This document shows positions 12,753-24,826 of a DNA stretch of 64,000 nucleotides, piece after piece (position 1 is the first letter of the stretch; each line of letters opens with the position of its first letter). A model generated the notes under the pieces. It saw nothing but the letters and a program-made list of their open reading frames with translations. It ran no database searches and was not told the DNA's origin. The position numbers and the translations under genes were made by a program. The stretch comes from Carex sylvatica (Eukaryota; Streptophyta; Magnoliopsida; Poales; Cyperaceae), in assembly GCA_964058845.1 (NCBI GenBank), contig CAXKVR010000104.1:34145-98144 (forward strand), written 5' to 3'.

Positions 12753-14224
12753 TTACCAGGGACCGGTGTAAGTCCTCCGCAAGTTGATTCTCTTCGACCG
12801 AGGCTGTTGTTTTACCATCTCCACTACCTGAACATTTCAATATGAATAATTTCAAAAGATTTGCATAGAAAACCATGCAGTTGGATACAATTATAAGGTG
12901 ATACAATTTTTTAGACAATATGAAAAATTACCTCATCAGTTTTCTCGATCTTCATCATTTCAATCTGCAAATTTTGGAAAATGATATTATAAGCTTATCT
13001 GTGAATTTATATTACTTGTATAAATATTACAACAAATGGTTATAAACTTTTGTTCGTAAGTGGTCACATAATAGTACACTGTAGGTTATTAATATATCTA
13101 AAAAAAACAATTTAAAATTATGAGAGGTTACAAAAGTAAAGCTCATGTATTTAATATAACAGGAAATGAAAATGACAATTCTCTCACCTGTTTTTGCTGT
13201 AGTTCTTTGTTTTGCTCCTTCAGCTTTGCAACCTCAGCTTCCAATTCCATCATATAAGCCTATAACCCAAGAAAAAGTTATCTAACATAATTTATTTTGA
13301 ACCCAACCCAACTTACTAATCTAATTCAGTAATTCACAAAAACACTGATAAAATTACCTAGGGACCAGAAGGACAAAAAAACAGAGCTAAAATTCTCACT
13401 TGTTTACGAGCACGAGACCTGGCGGCCGACTCTCTATTTTTAATCATGCGTCTCTGCCTTCTCTCGACCACCTTTTCTACTGTTGCCCCACCTTTCCTCC
13501 CTCTTATCCCTCCTTTGAACATATACGGTACCGGTACGGGTGATAGATCTGATGAATTTCCATTCATGTCTACAGGGGATCCGAGATTGACCGCAACTGG
13601 GCTGGGCCCCAGCCTAACATAACCTGGCGCCACCGACCCGTTGTTCATCCCTCCAAAAGGCCTAGACAGCATCTGAGACCCAGGCAATTCTCCAAAGTTA
13701 TTTTCACAAATAGTTGGTGCTGTGGGCCCAAAATGATTCATTTGTGGGGCCGGTTCTTCTCGCACCACACCGGCTCTCACCAAGAACTCCTCCAATGTCA
13801 TCTCGCCAAGTGTCGGCTCCCTATTATGCATGATCTCATCTTTAGTGACCATTCCACCAGCATTAGTACTGGGTCCCGCCGAGCTCTGCCCGGCGTTTCC
13901 AGGGTTGGAACCAAATCCGACGACCTCTCTCCAGACCTCGTCTACTGTTTTCTGACTAATTGTTCGAGGGAGCGTAAGCGAGCCCTGACGGGGGATCCCA
14001 CCGGCTTGTTGATCTGCACCTGTGGGCCCACTGCCAGAGGCCATGACAATGGAATGAGTCTCCTCAGCATTCCATATGTTTTTTAACAATTCATCCATAT
14101 TCATGGAACCAAAATCTTTGCTACCACCACCAAGTGTATTCTGGAATTCATCGAATGTTAGAGAATAGATCGACCCTTGTCGATTCAGCGGTGTATCTGG
14201 TATTCCCCTGTTCGTGAAATCCAT
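12753..14224 (-). CDS. Group A bZIP transcription factor, ABF/AREB (ABI5-like) type, 4 exons
   Basis: Minus-strand exons are 14224-13400, 13259-13188, 12964-12932 and 12827-12753, all joining in phase 0, for 334 residues. Conserved blocks appear in order: RQGSIYSLTFDEFQ (about 15-28) followed by FGSMNMDELLKNIWNAEE; RQGSLTLPRTISQKTVDEVW; EPTLGEMTLEEFLVRAGV; the basic region MIKNRESAARSRARKQ ending at residue 275; a leucine zipper on exons 2-3; and the C-terminal LRRTYTGPW. The RQxS and RRxxT sites are the kind phosphorylated by SnRK2 kinases. These factors bind ABREs and drive ABA, drought and seed responses in the nucleus. The FGSMNMDELLKNIW block, the KGGIRGRKGG stretch and the TGPW end fit the ABF/AREB branch better than the EEL/DPBF branch. 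At 334 residues it is shorter than most ABFs (about 400 or more), chiefly because the Gln-rich middle is short. The last two exons are tiny (33 and 75 nt). Confidence 0.93.
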
Positions 14225-14429
14225 TTATTTACCCTGATCAACTGTGAAAAGATTGAAGCTTTTCTTCTTTTCTACTTTCTTTGATGGAGAAATCTCTCTT
14301 TTACTAGCACTATCCTGTCGATTCTTGCCTGATTACACAAAATTCCTTTAAAATTCCGGCAAGAGAACGAGATATGCTCTCGAGATTAGACAAGAACTAG
14401 TATTTTTAATAAGATTTTGAGCAAAAACA

Positions 14430-14437
14430 GTTATATA
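14430..14437 (-). promoter_or_regulatory. Candidate TATA box of the bZIP gene
   Basis: TATATAAC on the minus strand lies about 205 bp upstream of the bZIP start codon, which would leave room for a roughly 170-nt 5' UTR. Assigned from position and sequence only. Confidence 0.35.
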
Positions 14438-15857
14438 GCAGTTGGAGAATAGCATTTAGGGAAGCAGGAAGCAAAGAGAGAGACGGGAGATGTTTATTAT
14501 TCCAGGAATACTGTGGTGCTAAGAATTGCTCCTTTTGATCCTATGGTTACATATAATTAAACGATTAAAATTTAAATCAAGCAATAATACTTTAATTAGA
14601 AAGAAGATACGGTAGATAGAGCAGGATTTAATGTTAATTAACAAAGGATTAAACTCACAGATAACCGGACAGGTCCGGACTCGAGCAGAGTCTCTGCGAC
14701 TTTTTTTGAGAGCAGATCACGGCGCAAAGATGGAGGGGCCAGGTGTCGCTTGGTTAATGCGTAGAGGCCTTAAATGGAAAGAAGGTACTAGTATACCTGC
14801 TCTTGCTATGGCACCAACTGGTGTTGTCATTCCTGCTGCACAATATTACTGCAAGTCTGCAACGACGGATTTGTGCATTTCCGCAAGTTCTTAAAATTAG
14901 TGATTTGAATGTAACAAAATAAAATATTTGTACTTTTACAAAATAAAGTATGAAGTTTGTAAATTTTACATCTAATATAATATAGGGTTGTGTTGTTTTA
15001 CAATTCGTCAAATAAGAAAAAAAGTCGCAAAGGTATTTGAATTTTGAGGTGATTTTATTCTTTATGCAATTTATAATTTTGAAATTACATGAATGACCGG
15101 AAGTTTAGCCAATATATATCATGTAGTTGCACTAGTATTTACTATTATATTGTTAAGTAAGAATTAATTCAGCTTCAATTATAAAAATTAGGTCGTTGAT
15201 ATTTTCCAATTACATAAACATATGAGCTCTCTAAGTAGGAGAACAACAGAAAACCCGGATTAGGTGACAGATGGAGTGATGGTGGGTAAAGTTTAATATA
15301 AAATTATGAAATGATAAAAAAGGCAAGAGCATGAACATCATGGGGCGAAACGTGGCAGCAAACCAGAGTATGGGGACTATCGATGTGACATGCTGCCCAA
15401 TGGGAAACTGCTACATGGGTTGATCCCATCCGTCCATTTCCTGTCACGACAAAATAATTAGGGACTGGATTATGCTGCCGGAATATTTTATTATATTCTG
15501 AAAAGAAACAATTCCCGGTTTATCTGTGTCAACCTTTGTATATATGTTATGTATTAAGTTGTTCTATTCCTTGCATTTGACATGTGGGGTTAGATTGTAG
15601 CGGGTTCATGCTGATACAGAAAACCATGACCAGGGGACCACCTGGACCTGGGAGCACCTATTCATGTTACAATAATTCGAATAGAGGTTCTCTAAAAAAA
15701 AAAAAAAAAAATTCGAATAGAGGGAAAACCTCGTAAACGCTGAGCCTTCGCTTGAGGGAGAATTAAGATCCAATGCAATACCTGACCGCGTAAACTGAGA
15801 TCTGAGTCGTTGGGTTTAATATGGCACGAATCTAGAAGCTCACCTCATATTTCAAAT
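14438..15857. other. Intergenic sequence upstream of the bZIP gene
   Basis: No convincing gene. An 87-codon open frame at 14631-14894 has no recognisable motif and lies in the bZIP upstream region. Confidence 0.5.
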
Positions 15858-16329
15858 TAGGGGTGGCAACGAGCTGGCTCAGTCCGAGCTAGGTCCTAGC
15901 TCAGCTTATTAATTATAGACCGAGTTACAGTTGAGCGAGCTGGATTTAGAGCATCTGAGCTAAAACCTTGGTTTGAAATCATGACAAGCCTGTCCAAGTT
16001 AGATTGCGAGTTGACGAATTGGCTCATTGGGTCTGATTGGAACTTGTTTTAAGAAGAAAATGAATTCTACAAACTTTTTTGATCGAGTTGAACCAAACTG
16101 GACCGAACTAGACAATATAAAATGCACACAAATTAATACAAATACACAAATTGATGTCTAGCAAACGAGCTCACGAGATGTCGAGCAAGCTAGGTCTCAA
16201 CTTGAACTTGTTAATTCTGAACTGAACTGGTAGTAAACTAGCTCGTTAAAAACTTGATACAATAACAAACGAGTGAGTCAGATGCAAGTCACGATTAAGC
16301 CACGAGTTATTAGCTTTTTGCCATCCCTA
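15858..16329. mobile_element. hAT-like MITE with TAGGGGTGGCAA ends
   Basis: The left end TAGGGGTGGCAA pairs with the right end TTGCCATCCCTA. The interior is rich in GAGCTxGCTC-type repeats, as in common plant hAT MITEs. No 8-bp duplication remains, so the copy is old. Confidence 0.7.
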
Positions 16330-16740
16330 TCCAGCTGCGAGTATTCCACCTGGTCAAGTACTTCAGTGATATCACTCGAGCTTGAGTGCGTTTTGCTTGT
16401 TTTCAACTAACTTTTTGAGAAAGCGTTAGTGCGCGTTGATTTGCTGGTTACAAGGTAGGCTTTATGGGCCTACTGCGGTAAGCTTTATATACCTATGTAC
16501 TTAGGTCGAATATTTAGTCTGTCACAAGTTTTGGGCTTATGATTCGGCCCAATGAAGCCCATTTTTAAAAAGGCAGACGATTTCAGTAAAGAAAGTATAA
16601 TCAGATAACCTGTGTATTATTCAAGGTGTTTACACATTCTTTTTTTATATCTATTACATCATGAAAACTCATCTTAGAACCAAAATGTTTTATTGTGACT
16701 TGTATGCGTGTGAGTCTGCATTCATCACTATTTCTTAGCT

Positions 16741-19462
16741 TCAGTTCCTGCCATTGAGGCCGGCAATGCGGCTCGATTGTTGTGCAATTATACTAGCAGT
16801 CGACGGGCTCTGTGAAAATACTACCTCATATCCATCGCTCCATCCCTCCATTCCTTGAGCCATCACATGCCAGAACAAACCACCGGCACAAGGACCCCCT
16901 GCACGGGCTGAGGCATAGATCACATCATAAATTGTGTGGAGAGAGGAATCTCGTACGCTCACATTGTAGCCTGAAGAGCGAGAGGACTTGCCGAATTCCG
17001 TCACCATAAGTGGTTTTATTAGAGCTGTGTTGGCATCTTGGATATGTGACTCGATCCAATTTTTCGTGAATGTGAGTTGAGCTTCGTCATTCGATCCTGA
17101 GATCCTTTGAATGGATTTAAACAAATATAGAAGTAAGAGAATGGTTTGATTTTGCGCGGCATCGATATCCAAGATTTTATTGAAGACAGGATGCGATGCA
17201 GAAAGCTTAAGTTGATGGCTCTTATATTTTTCAAATGCAAGTTATATACCATTATGAGGTTGTAGGTTCGAAACTCTGATTGGTATTAGATATTATTGGG
17301 TGACTTAACCCTCAACCACTTCTAGAATATATATATAGAGTAAGGCTATCATGTTTTGCAAATTAAAGTAGTTGTTTTAATTTATGTTCAAATCTCTAGT
17401 TTTAAAGTTCAAAACGTTGATCCGAACCATTCAAGTTGATATCCATATTAATATTTTTTGGAAATTTTTTACAATTTTTTAGAATTTTTGAAAATCACTA
17501 TTTTTTATGTTTTATGAAAAACAATGATTTTGAAAAATTCTAAAAAAATAATAAATAATTTTCAAAAAATATAAAAATTTGGTCTCCAAGCACAATTTAA
17601 TATGAATATCAACTTGAACGATTCGGACCAACATTTTGAATTTTGAAACTAGAGATATGAACGCAAATTAAAACACCCACTTTAATTTATAAAGCATGGT
17701 AGCCTTACTCTATATAGAGTAGAACTAGGGTGTTCTTAAGCCCACCAAATTGTTTGGTGAGCTTAACTCCAAAACCCATCAAATCGATTTCAAATGACGA
17801 ATTCAAACCGTTGGAACCCGCCTATCTTATGTGTGATGCATCTACATGTGAAATTTTTAAACATTCGAATTAGTTTAGTATAAAGTCAATCGGTCAAAAT
17901 TAGAAGGTTAATAGATTTATTTGAGTCCATTCATTTTTTGAACTTTTTTGACCGCTTGACTTTATACTAAATTAATTCGAATGTTTAAAATTTTCATATA
18001 TAGATTCATCACTCGTAAGGTAGACGGATTTCAACGGTTCGGATTCGTCATTTGAAACGAATTTGATGAATTTTGGAGTTAAGCTCACCAAATACTTTGG
18101 TGAGCTTAAGAACACCCTAGTTCTACTCTATATATATATATATATATATAATGCCATTATGTATAAAATGAATTAATAATTTTTTTTTAGCAATCTATAT
18201 GCCATTATCGAAGTGTTTATTGCCATATAGTTTACCATTGATCTGGATAGGCATGAATGGTGGCAAAATCAACACCTTGGATTTGATTGTTGGAGATAAA
18301 ATCTGTGCCAACCTCATAACCCGGATTGAATTGTTTTCTTTCAGGCACTGATTCACCATAGAAACCCTCAATACCAACTTCAAGCAAGTGTTTGCTATCT
18401 ATGGACTTAACATAACCTGTCATTTCTGCGATCCAATCCTGTTTAAAAATAAACAAGCGGTGCATTACTTACAAACTTTTCAATTAAAGTTGAATGCTAT
18501 TTCCATGCAAAACAAAAACATGTGAACTGTTAGACCTGAATAATTCGTCCAGAGAGGTCATTTTGACAGCGGGGTTCATTCATCAGTTCCCATGCAAATA
18601 TGGTCGGATCCTCTTTGTACATCAATCCAGTTATGGTATTGACTCTGGTTAAAACAGCCTAATTTTGATCATACATAAAATGACATGTTAATATAAAAAT
18701 CAAACAAAGAATTTTTCTTTTAAGTTTTAAATTTTTTATACATCATGCATATTCTTACCTTGATATGGTTCTTGTAGTATTGCTTAAGTACATCATTGCT
18801 GAAAAAATCGTCGTCGGAGTTTACGTAATGGCCTTGGTCTCTAGCCCATTGCACATACTGTTTCTTTCCTCCAAAACCTTCCCAGTTGTTCACCAAGCTC
18901 AGTATGAGGTATATACCGTGCTGCTTCGCTTCCGAGACAACATAGTCTAAACCCTAATACATAAATTACAGAGCTATATATACATTAAAACATATCCTTC
19001 AACTGATCTTTTAAAAGTTCCATTTTACCATTATATATCTTTTAATTAGCTCATTAAATACAAAGCCAATAAGAAGAGTTTCTGGTCAATTTAGATATTA
19101 ATTATCCTTAATGTTTTTATGATAAATACCTTAAACATCTGTTCGTTGTATGAACCAGGGGATACTTGCAATGGCCTATAGCCTCCATCACTAAAAGCCC
19201 AAGTTCTAATCAAGTTCACACCAAGCTTAGAGGCTTCGGCGAAAGTATCAGAAACCTTGCTCCTATCGGACGGGTCCGATGCCATGTACATTAACCAGTA
19301 TGCATTGAACCCATTAGTGTACAGTGGTCTCCCGTTCACAACAAAATGGATTCCGCTTGTTCGGACAAAACCTCTGGAATTGTATGGGTCCTCAGAGGTC
19401 ACATTCCGTAACAAAAGCACGGTGAAGATAACGAACATGCAAATACGATCTTTATTTTTCAT
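16741..19462 (-). CDS. Mannan endo-1,4-beta-mannosidase, GH5 family, 5 exons
   Basis: Minus-strand exons are 19462-19130, 18953-18759, 18658-18536, 18438-18236 and 17104-16741, giving 405 residues. The last junction splits a Trp codon (DQW, then ISGSNDEAQ). Residues 1-23 form a hydrophobic signal peptide ending near NVTSED, so the enzyme should be secreted to the cell wall. The fold is the GH5_7 type: [17 protein letters not shown], then FAWELMNEP with the acid/base Glu204, the HAYPDQW loop, and VTEFGKS with the nucleophile Glu321. [18 protein letters not shown] closes the domain. It should hydrolyse internal beta-1,4 links in (gluco)mannans and galactomannans, as in germination, fruit softening or wall remodelling. 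Both catalytic glutamates are present and the frame is open, so it looks functional. Intron 4 (17105-18235) carries two foldback elements. Confidence 0.95.
17339..17709. mobile_element. Foldback MITE in mannanase intron 4 (first)
   Basis: AGTAAGGCTATCATG on the left pairs with CATGGTAGCCTTACT on the right, and the arms remain complementary for well over 100 bp. It belongs to the AGTGAGGC-ended family also seen at 4108-4522 and 43617-44019. Flanks are TATATAG-type. Confidence 0.8.
17721..18124. mobile_element. Foldback MITE in mannanase intron 4 (second)
   Basis: The first and last 20 bases, AGAACTAGGGTGTTCTTAAG and its complement, are perfect inverted repeats, and complementarity continues for more than 100 bp. 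It starts 11 bp after the preceding element, and both share TATATAGAGTA at their edges. A half copy lies at 1-278. Confidence 0.85.
18125..18150. repeat. (TA)n tract
   Basis: A short TA dinucleotide run follows the second foldback element in mannanase intron 4. Confidence 0.8.
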
Positions 19463-19590
19463 TATCGATCGAGACCAATGATCATAAAGATCGATAAAAT
19501 ATTATGTGGTATGCATTAAAATGCAGATTGCTAGTAATATGATAAAGACTGATATGGTGATGATGGTGCTCTCAGCTTATAATTAGTGTG

Positions 19591-19598
19591 CTTATATA
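19591..19598 (-). promoter_or_regulatory. Candidate TATA box of the mannanase gene
   Basis: TATATAAG on the minus strand lies about 130 bp upstream of the mannanase start codon, a normal plant spacing that leaves a 5' UTR of roughly 100 nt. Confidence 0.5.
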
Positions 19599-19928
19599 GT
19601 GCAAAAAAAAAAAAATGCTAAGAAAGGTTGAATTATCTTTTCGTCTAAACTACCAAAATAAGATAAGATGCAACGAACCTCATCTAGAGAAAGGGAGAGA
19701 GATCAACAAGTCTTACATACTTGTAGCCCCTCTCGCATGATCTGTTACATCTCAAGTGAAAGAAATCGAACTTATTTGTTATTAACTCATTGGGACAATT
19801 TCTATTACGAGTCACTGACGTGTGGGTACTTGGCTGCTCGCAGTGCCTAATGTGGGCCATGCAAATAATACAAGAGGAGGGTTCCAACATCTCATGCCTT
19901 TCGTATTTCATCATATCTCATACTTTAT

Positions 19929-20293
19929 AGAGGAGGGTTCCAATACCTCATCATACCTCATACTTTATATTATTATTTTCAAAATCTAAACTGTCGTCTG
20001 AATTGCTCAACAAGCTATATTCATACTAAATATGCTTGGAGATAAAAGAATTTATTATTTTTTAAGATAGATATAAAATCACTATTTCTGAACTGTTAAA
20101 AAACAATGATTTCATACCCATCTGAAAAAATAGTAAAAAAAGTTCTAAAAATTATAAAATTTCACCCTAAGCATATTTTAGTATGAATATATCATGTTAA
20201 GCAGTTCAGATCAATAGTTTGGACTTTAAAAATGAAGATATAAAATATGAAGTATGATGAAGTATGAAAAACAAGAGGTATTGAAACTCTTCT
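19929..20293. mobile_element. Foldback MITE, AGAGGAGGGTTCC family
   Basis: AGAGGAGGGTTCCAATACCT pairs loosely with the right end AGGTATTGAAACTCTTCT, and the interior is inverted-repetitive. A partial left-end duplicate lies just before it (19871-19928). Copy at 52070-52449. Confidence 0.7.
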
Positions 20294-21445
20294 CATAATA
20301 CAAACCCACATGAATTATTATCAGCAACAATAACTCAAAAATTTTGATTAATCATTTGTGAAGACAAATGTTTTATTTTTCTACTTGTAGTGCACACACA
20401 AGTATACGTGCCTAAATGTCACTTGTATGCGCCACAGACAGGCAATTAAACCACATATTCTTACAAACTGGCTAATTAAAAGACTAATTATTTCTCTTAC
20501 ACATGCTACATATATTTTATATTTTAAATAAAGAATAAAATAGATACTTTATAAATTTAAAATGAGTATTAACATAGAATGCAATAAATTGGATAAAATT
20601 TAGTGTTTTTTAAATTTAGAATGATAAATATGATATTATGAATTTTATAAAAAGCATATATGTAATTTTAGTTTTAAAATTCTTGAAGGAGATATACGTG
20701 AATTTTTTCCTTTGATAAATAAATGGATTAGAACGGCCAACGGCTTTCTTCTTGATTGCACGTATGTTTTGTTGCTCTGCTTGTTCTCGCCTAAAAGGCT
20801 TCCTTTTGCATGAAGCTACATTCTATAAAGCCTTCATTGAAGGCACAGCATGGGCATATATGGATAATATGATATGTGTATATTGGATGCAATTTTGTTG
20901 GTACGCCATAGTTATATCAGTTTATAATTTCTACTTATCATAAAATGGTCGTATTAAGTTTTAATATGATACTACTGTACGTAGATATCTTCAATTTGCT
21001 TGTAGACATTTGATTGTTTTAGGGTGTTCGTCTGGTCTTGATTTTTAATTTGCTTGAATCAGAAATAAAGTTGCTTTGGTTAACTCTGTTTGGTTTTAGA
21101 TTCATTTATTCTTGTACCGAACTAATAAAAAAAATATGAAACTTGAAAAATTTAGAACCCTTTTTAAAATTTAGAACTAATTTGCTTGATTGTTTTAGGG
21201 TCATCACGACGGAAGCTGCTCTCCTCATTAGTCTCCAGACCAACTTCTATTTGTCAGCCCAGAAAAAATGTAACAAAGCACAGCCCGCAATTTCCATCGT
21301 GATGACTGTGCCTATTTGATCTTTGACGGAATATTAATTGTTGTGCGCAAACGAATCGGGTCAGTCTAATGTTTGGTTTTCTGGAACGGTTTCTCAAAGA
21401 GAGTCACAACACTAATGCTCATATCCTCAATTCAATACTGAGTTC

Positions 21446-21756
21446 GGCTAGTATAACATCGGTGTCATATGACACTAACTTTAAAATCAATTAAATGCAT
21501 TTCAAACGACTAATTCAAACCGTTCAAACTGATTTACTTTATGAGTGATGTGTTTACATACATTTTTTTTATATTTTCGAGTTATTTTAGTATCAAGTCA
21601 AGTGGTAAAAATGTTGAAAAATATAAATTTTGATGTAAATGCACAACTAATAAAGTAGATCGGTTTAAACGGTTTAAATTCACCGTTTAAAGTCGATTTG
21701 ATAGATTTTGGAGTTGGTGTTATATATGCTGAAATGACACTGATGTTATACTGGCC
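21446..21756. mobile_element. Foldback MITE beside the PPR relic
   Basis: GGCTAGTATAACATCGGTG pairs with the right end TGATGTTATACTGGCC. The interior shares the GTCAAGTGGTAAAAA block with the family at 17721-18124. Confidence 0.75.
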
Positions 21757-22560
21757 ATACTCTCCAATACTTAGAGGCCTTTGTCGTGAGAATAGAATTG
21801 GTGAGGCTTCCATTATGCATTCGACAAATTGCCTATGGATGCTGACCCAATGTTGTGACCTTCTCCATTGTTATAGATGGGCTGTGCAAGAAGGGTGGAA
21901 TTGACAAGGCAATGGATTTTCTAAAGGGTGGACTCCTAATTAATGTGGTGACTTAAAACGCTTTTATAGATGGGTTGTGTAAAAAGGGTTAATTTGAGAA
22001 GACAATGGAATTTATACATGATATGGAGGGGTGGATTCAGGATTTTCGACAGAGGAATAAAAAAATATCGAATCTTATTTAAATAACTAATCAGATTTAA
22101 ACTCATTAACTAATTGGATACTAGATAAAAAAAAATACTTTGACTTATATTTTCTAATATTCTAACTTATAATTTATGATGTTTTAACTTATAATTTTAA
22201 TTATCAATTATAATTCAAGAAATTTATTTTGATTTTAATACTAAATTTAATTCGAATTATAAATTAAATATCTAGAGGAGGGCAAAAAAAATTTCAAAAA
22301 AGAGAAGCAAAGTTAATATGATCACTACTAAAATTCAAAATTAACTGCCCTGTTACATGCTGGATCCGCTACTGGACATGATTTCTAAAGAGCATGAGTC
22401 TAATGTCGTGACCGATCGATAGGCTATAGCACTCTTTTTCATGGACTCTGCAAGAAAGGTGAAATTGAAAAGGCAATGGATTTTATACATGACATGATTT
22501 CTAAAGGGCTTGAGCCGGTTGCCTTGACGATAGCATTCTAAAGGCCTTTTCGTTGAGGCT
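21757..22560 (+). pseudogene. Decayed pentatricopeptide repeat (PPR) gene
   Basis: Fragments of PPR repeats can be read in shifting frames: ILRGLCRENRIGEA, VVTFSIVIDGLCKKGGIDKA, NAFIDGLCKKG, then after an insertion DMISK and HGLCKKGEIEKAMDFIHDM with ISKGLEP. Stop codons interrupt the motifs (after NVVT and after GLCKKG) and at least one frameshift occurs near 21850. A Tip100-like hAT MITE splits the relic at about 22026-22375. Intact PPR proteins bind organellar RNA; this copy cannot encode one. No start codon or complete gene end was found. Confidence 0.85.
22026..22375. mobile_element. hAT (Tip100-like) MITE inserted in the PPR relic
   Basis: It starts AGGGGTGGATTCAGGATT and ends near GGATCCGCTACTG, degenerate versions of the CAGGGGCGGA ends seen at 56817-57189. 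The interior shares long stretches with the two copies near 56-57 kb. Both flanks carry ACATGAT from the PPR sequence, a probable imperfect target duplication. Confidence 0.75.
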
Positions 22561-23853
22561 AATGCCCTCTTAAGAATAAGTGGGCTGTGCAAGTATTGTG
22601 AAATTATTTGAGAACTTTTTTGAATAATATCGTGATGGAACTGCTTGTTTGTGCTATCTTGGTTCATTATTTTCTTAATTGTTTTGTGGATTAATGTACT
22701 CCTTAGTTATTGTGGTTGAGTTTTTTTTTTTTCTTGCTATTTAAAAGCTTTTAAGCATCGTTTTAAATCTCTTTCCGCTTTTTATTGATTTATTGGTCCA
22801 TGAAATCATAAAATGCCAAAACTAACCAGGCTAATATGACAAACTGCTGTCAGAATGAATCCCACACAATTCGATGCTAGGTCTATTATTCAAAGACATC
22901 TATGTATTTGTCTCACTGAGGCCCGGATTTAGCCTACCAATAAAACTAAATCTGTTAATTTAGAAGCAACAGTTTTGATAGTGAAACTTCAACTTCAACT
23001 TCAACTGAAAATATTCTTGTTTAATGAACATTAGTAATCCTACAGCAATAACTCCTATAGATTTGACAGAGTTCATCACATGCGCACACACGCGCACACA
23101 CATATATATATAGAAAAATGCTAATATACTACGCATAACATAGAGGCCTCTATGCAACGGCTCAATATTTGAGTTTTCAAAATTCTAACAGTCAATCTGA
23201 ATAGTTCAAACTAAATTTTACATTTTTTAGAACTTTTTTACTTTTTTTTAGATAGATAGAAAAACACTTGATTTAAAAATTATGTATTTTTTATCTATCT
23301 AAAAAAATGGTAAAATAATTATATATATGAATTTGCAAGCCGGATTAGATTTACCTATCGCCGTGCTAAGGAAGCACAAAAGTGCTATCTTGTTTACCAT
23401 AAATGATATTGAACCGCAATCGCGCTGTTCAATGTTACTTGGCAGTTTTTGAGCCGGTTGGATTCTCACAACGTCTCTTTGCATCAATCTTTTTATCTGT
23501 TCTAGCAAAATTTTGTATAATTTTTTTCAGTGGTAAAGAGCAAAATTTTGCATCTGTTAATCAAGCAAAATAATAAATAAATAAATAAGACATGGAACTC
23601 CATTACAGCACCATTAATGGAGCAAACTTCGCCTTTGGAGACGAAGTTGTTTTCGGATTCGTCTACAAATCTAATTCCGTAGACACTCATTCCAATTCCC
23701 TATATTATCCCTATTATTTTATATTAATTTCTCAAAATAAAAAATTCTTCTCTACGTGAGTATCAAGGATTACAGTACAGTCTACACAGTCACCTGTACT
23801 TAGGGCTCTGTCTCTTGTCTTTTTCTCCTTAAGTACCTGTGCTGTTTGAGATA

Positions 23854-24053
23854 GGAGTAGGTCCGATGCCCATTGGACCTACTTTTAGGTTCAATGGACT
23901 CTATCACCATACGATTAGTATTAAGATCTGTGTACACGGAAACTGATAAAACTCGCACGGATTTTAATACTAAGTGCACGAATCATGATGCAATTGGATG
24001 GTCACAACACCCATCGAACCAAAGTAGGTCCAATGGGGCATCGGACCTACTCC
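23854..24053. mobile_element. Small foldback MITE with palindromic ends
   Basis: GGAGTAGGTCCGATGCCCAT on the left pairs with its complement on the right, with one extra base. Each arm also contains GTAGGTCC...GGACCTAC, so it can fold on itself. 200 bp. Confidence 0.8.
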
Positions 24054-24826
24054 GACTCCGTGTTGTTATGGTCTCTACGAAATCATTACATAAATGCAAT
24101 GTACCGTACTGAGATAAATATTGACTCCGTTTATTACTTTCTTCCAGCATTTCCGGTTAATATTAATTCATATAACATGTTTTTACATTTTCCAAAAGCT
24201 ACTAATGGAATGTTTACATTTCTGAATGAGTCTACGTTAATGTGCATATTACACCTTTGTAGTAAAATGCAGTCTATACGGCCACATGCATATTACAATT
24301 ATTACACGATGTTCCGCATTATAGACTCGTATCTCTATTTTGTAAATTCAAATAGTCAATTTGGACATGGAAATATATTTACTGACCAAATTTTATATCT
24401 TTTAAAAACAATACTATTTTTACATAGGTAGAAAACCACTTGATTTGAAAATTCTGGACCATCCAAAACCAACGACTTTTAACCCATCTAAGAAATAGTA
24501 AAAAAAAAAATTCTACAAGTATATTTTGATATGAAAATTATGTTTAAAGATTTGGCTCGACTGTTTAACCTTTAAAATAGAGATATGGATGCACGGGTGG
24601 ATCCGTACCATAGACTCGCTCTTCCTGAATTACATCTTGTCACCACGCTTAAATTGGCCAATTATCAATAGAGAAAGAAATGCCAGCTGGTACCAATACA
24701 AATTGACCAATTAGTGCAATTCATCAGGTTAGGTAGCATGATAGTACCAAACACAGTGCAATTCCAAAATATAACTATTGGAAACCTACCAAAAAAAAAA
24801 AATTTTGATTCAAGAAAGTGCACTTT
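24054..24826. other. Intergenic sequence after the remorin gene
   Basis: No gene is visible. It contains AT-rich partial inverted sequence similar to the AGTGAGGC MITE family (about 24300-24600), without clear ends. Confidence 0.4.

Noticed and set aside
14631..14894. 87-codon open frame upstream of the bZIP gene
   Set aside because: No recognisable domain, no supporting splice context, and located in the promoter region of the opposite-strand gene.
17240..17285. GGTTCGAAACTC resembling a tRNA T-arm
   Set aside because: No acceptor stem, D-arm or anticodon arm can be formed around it.
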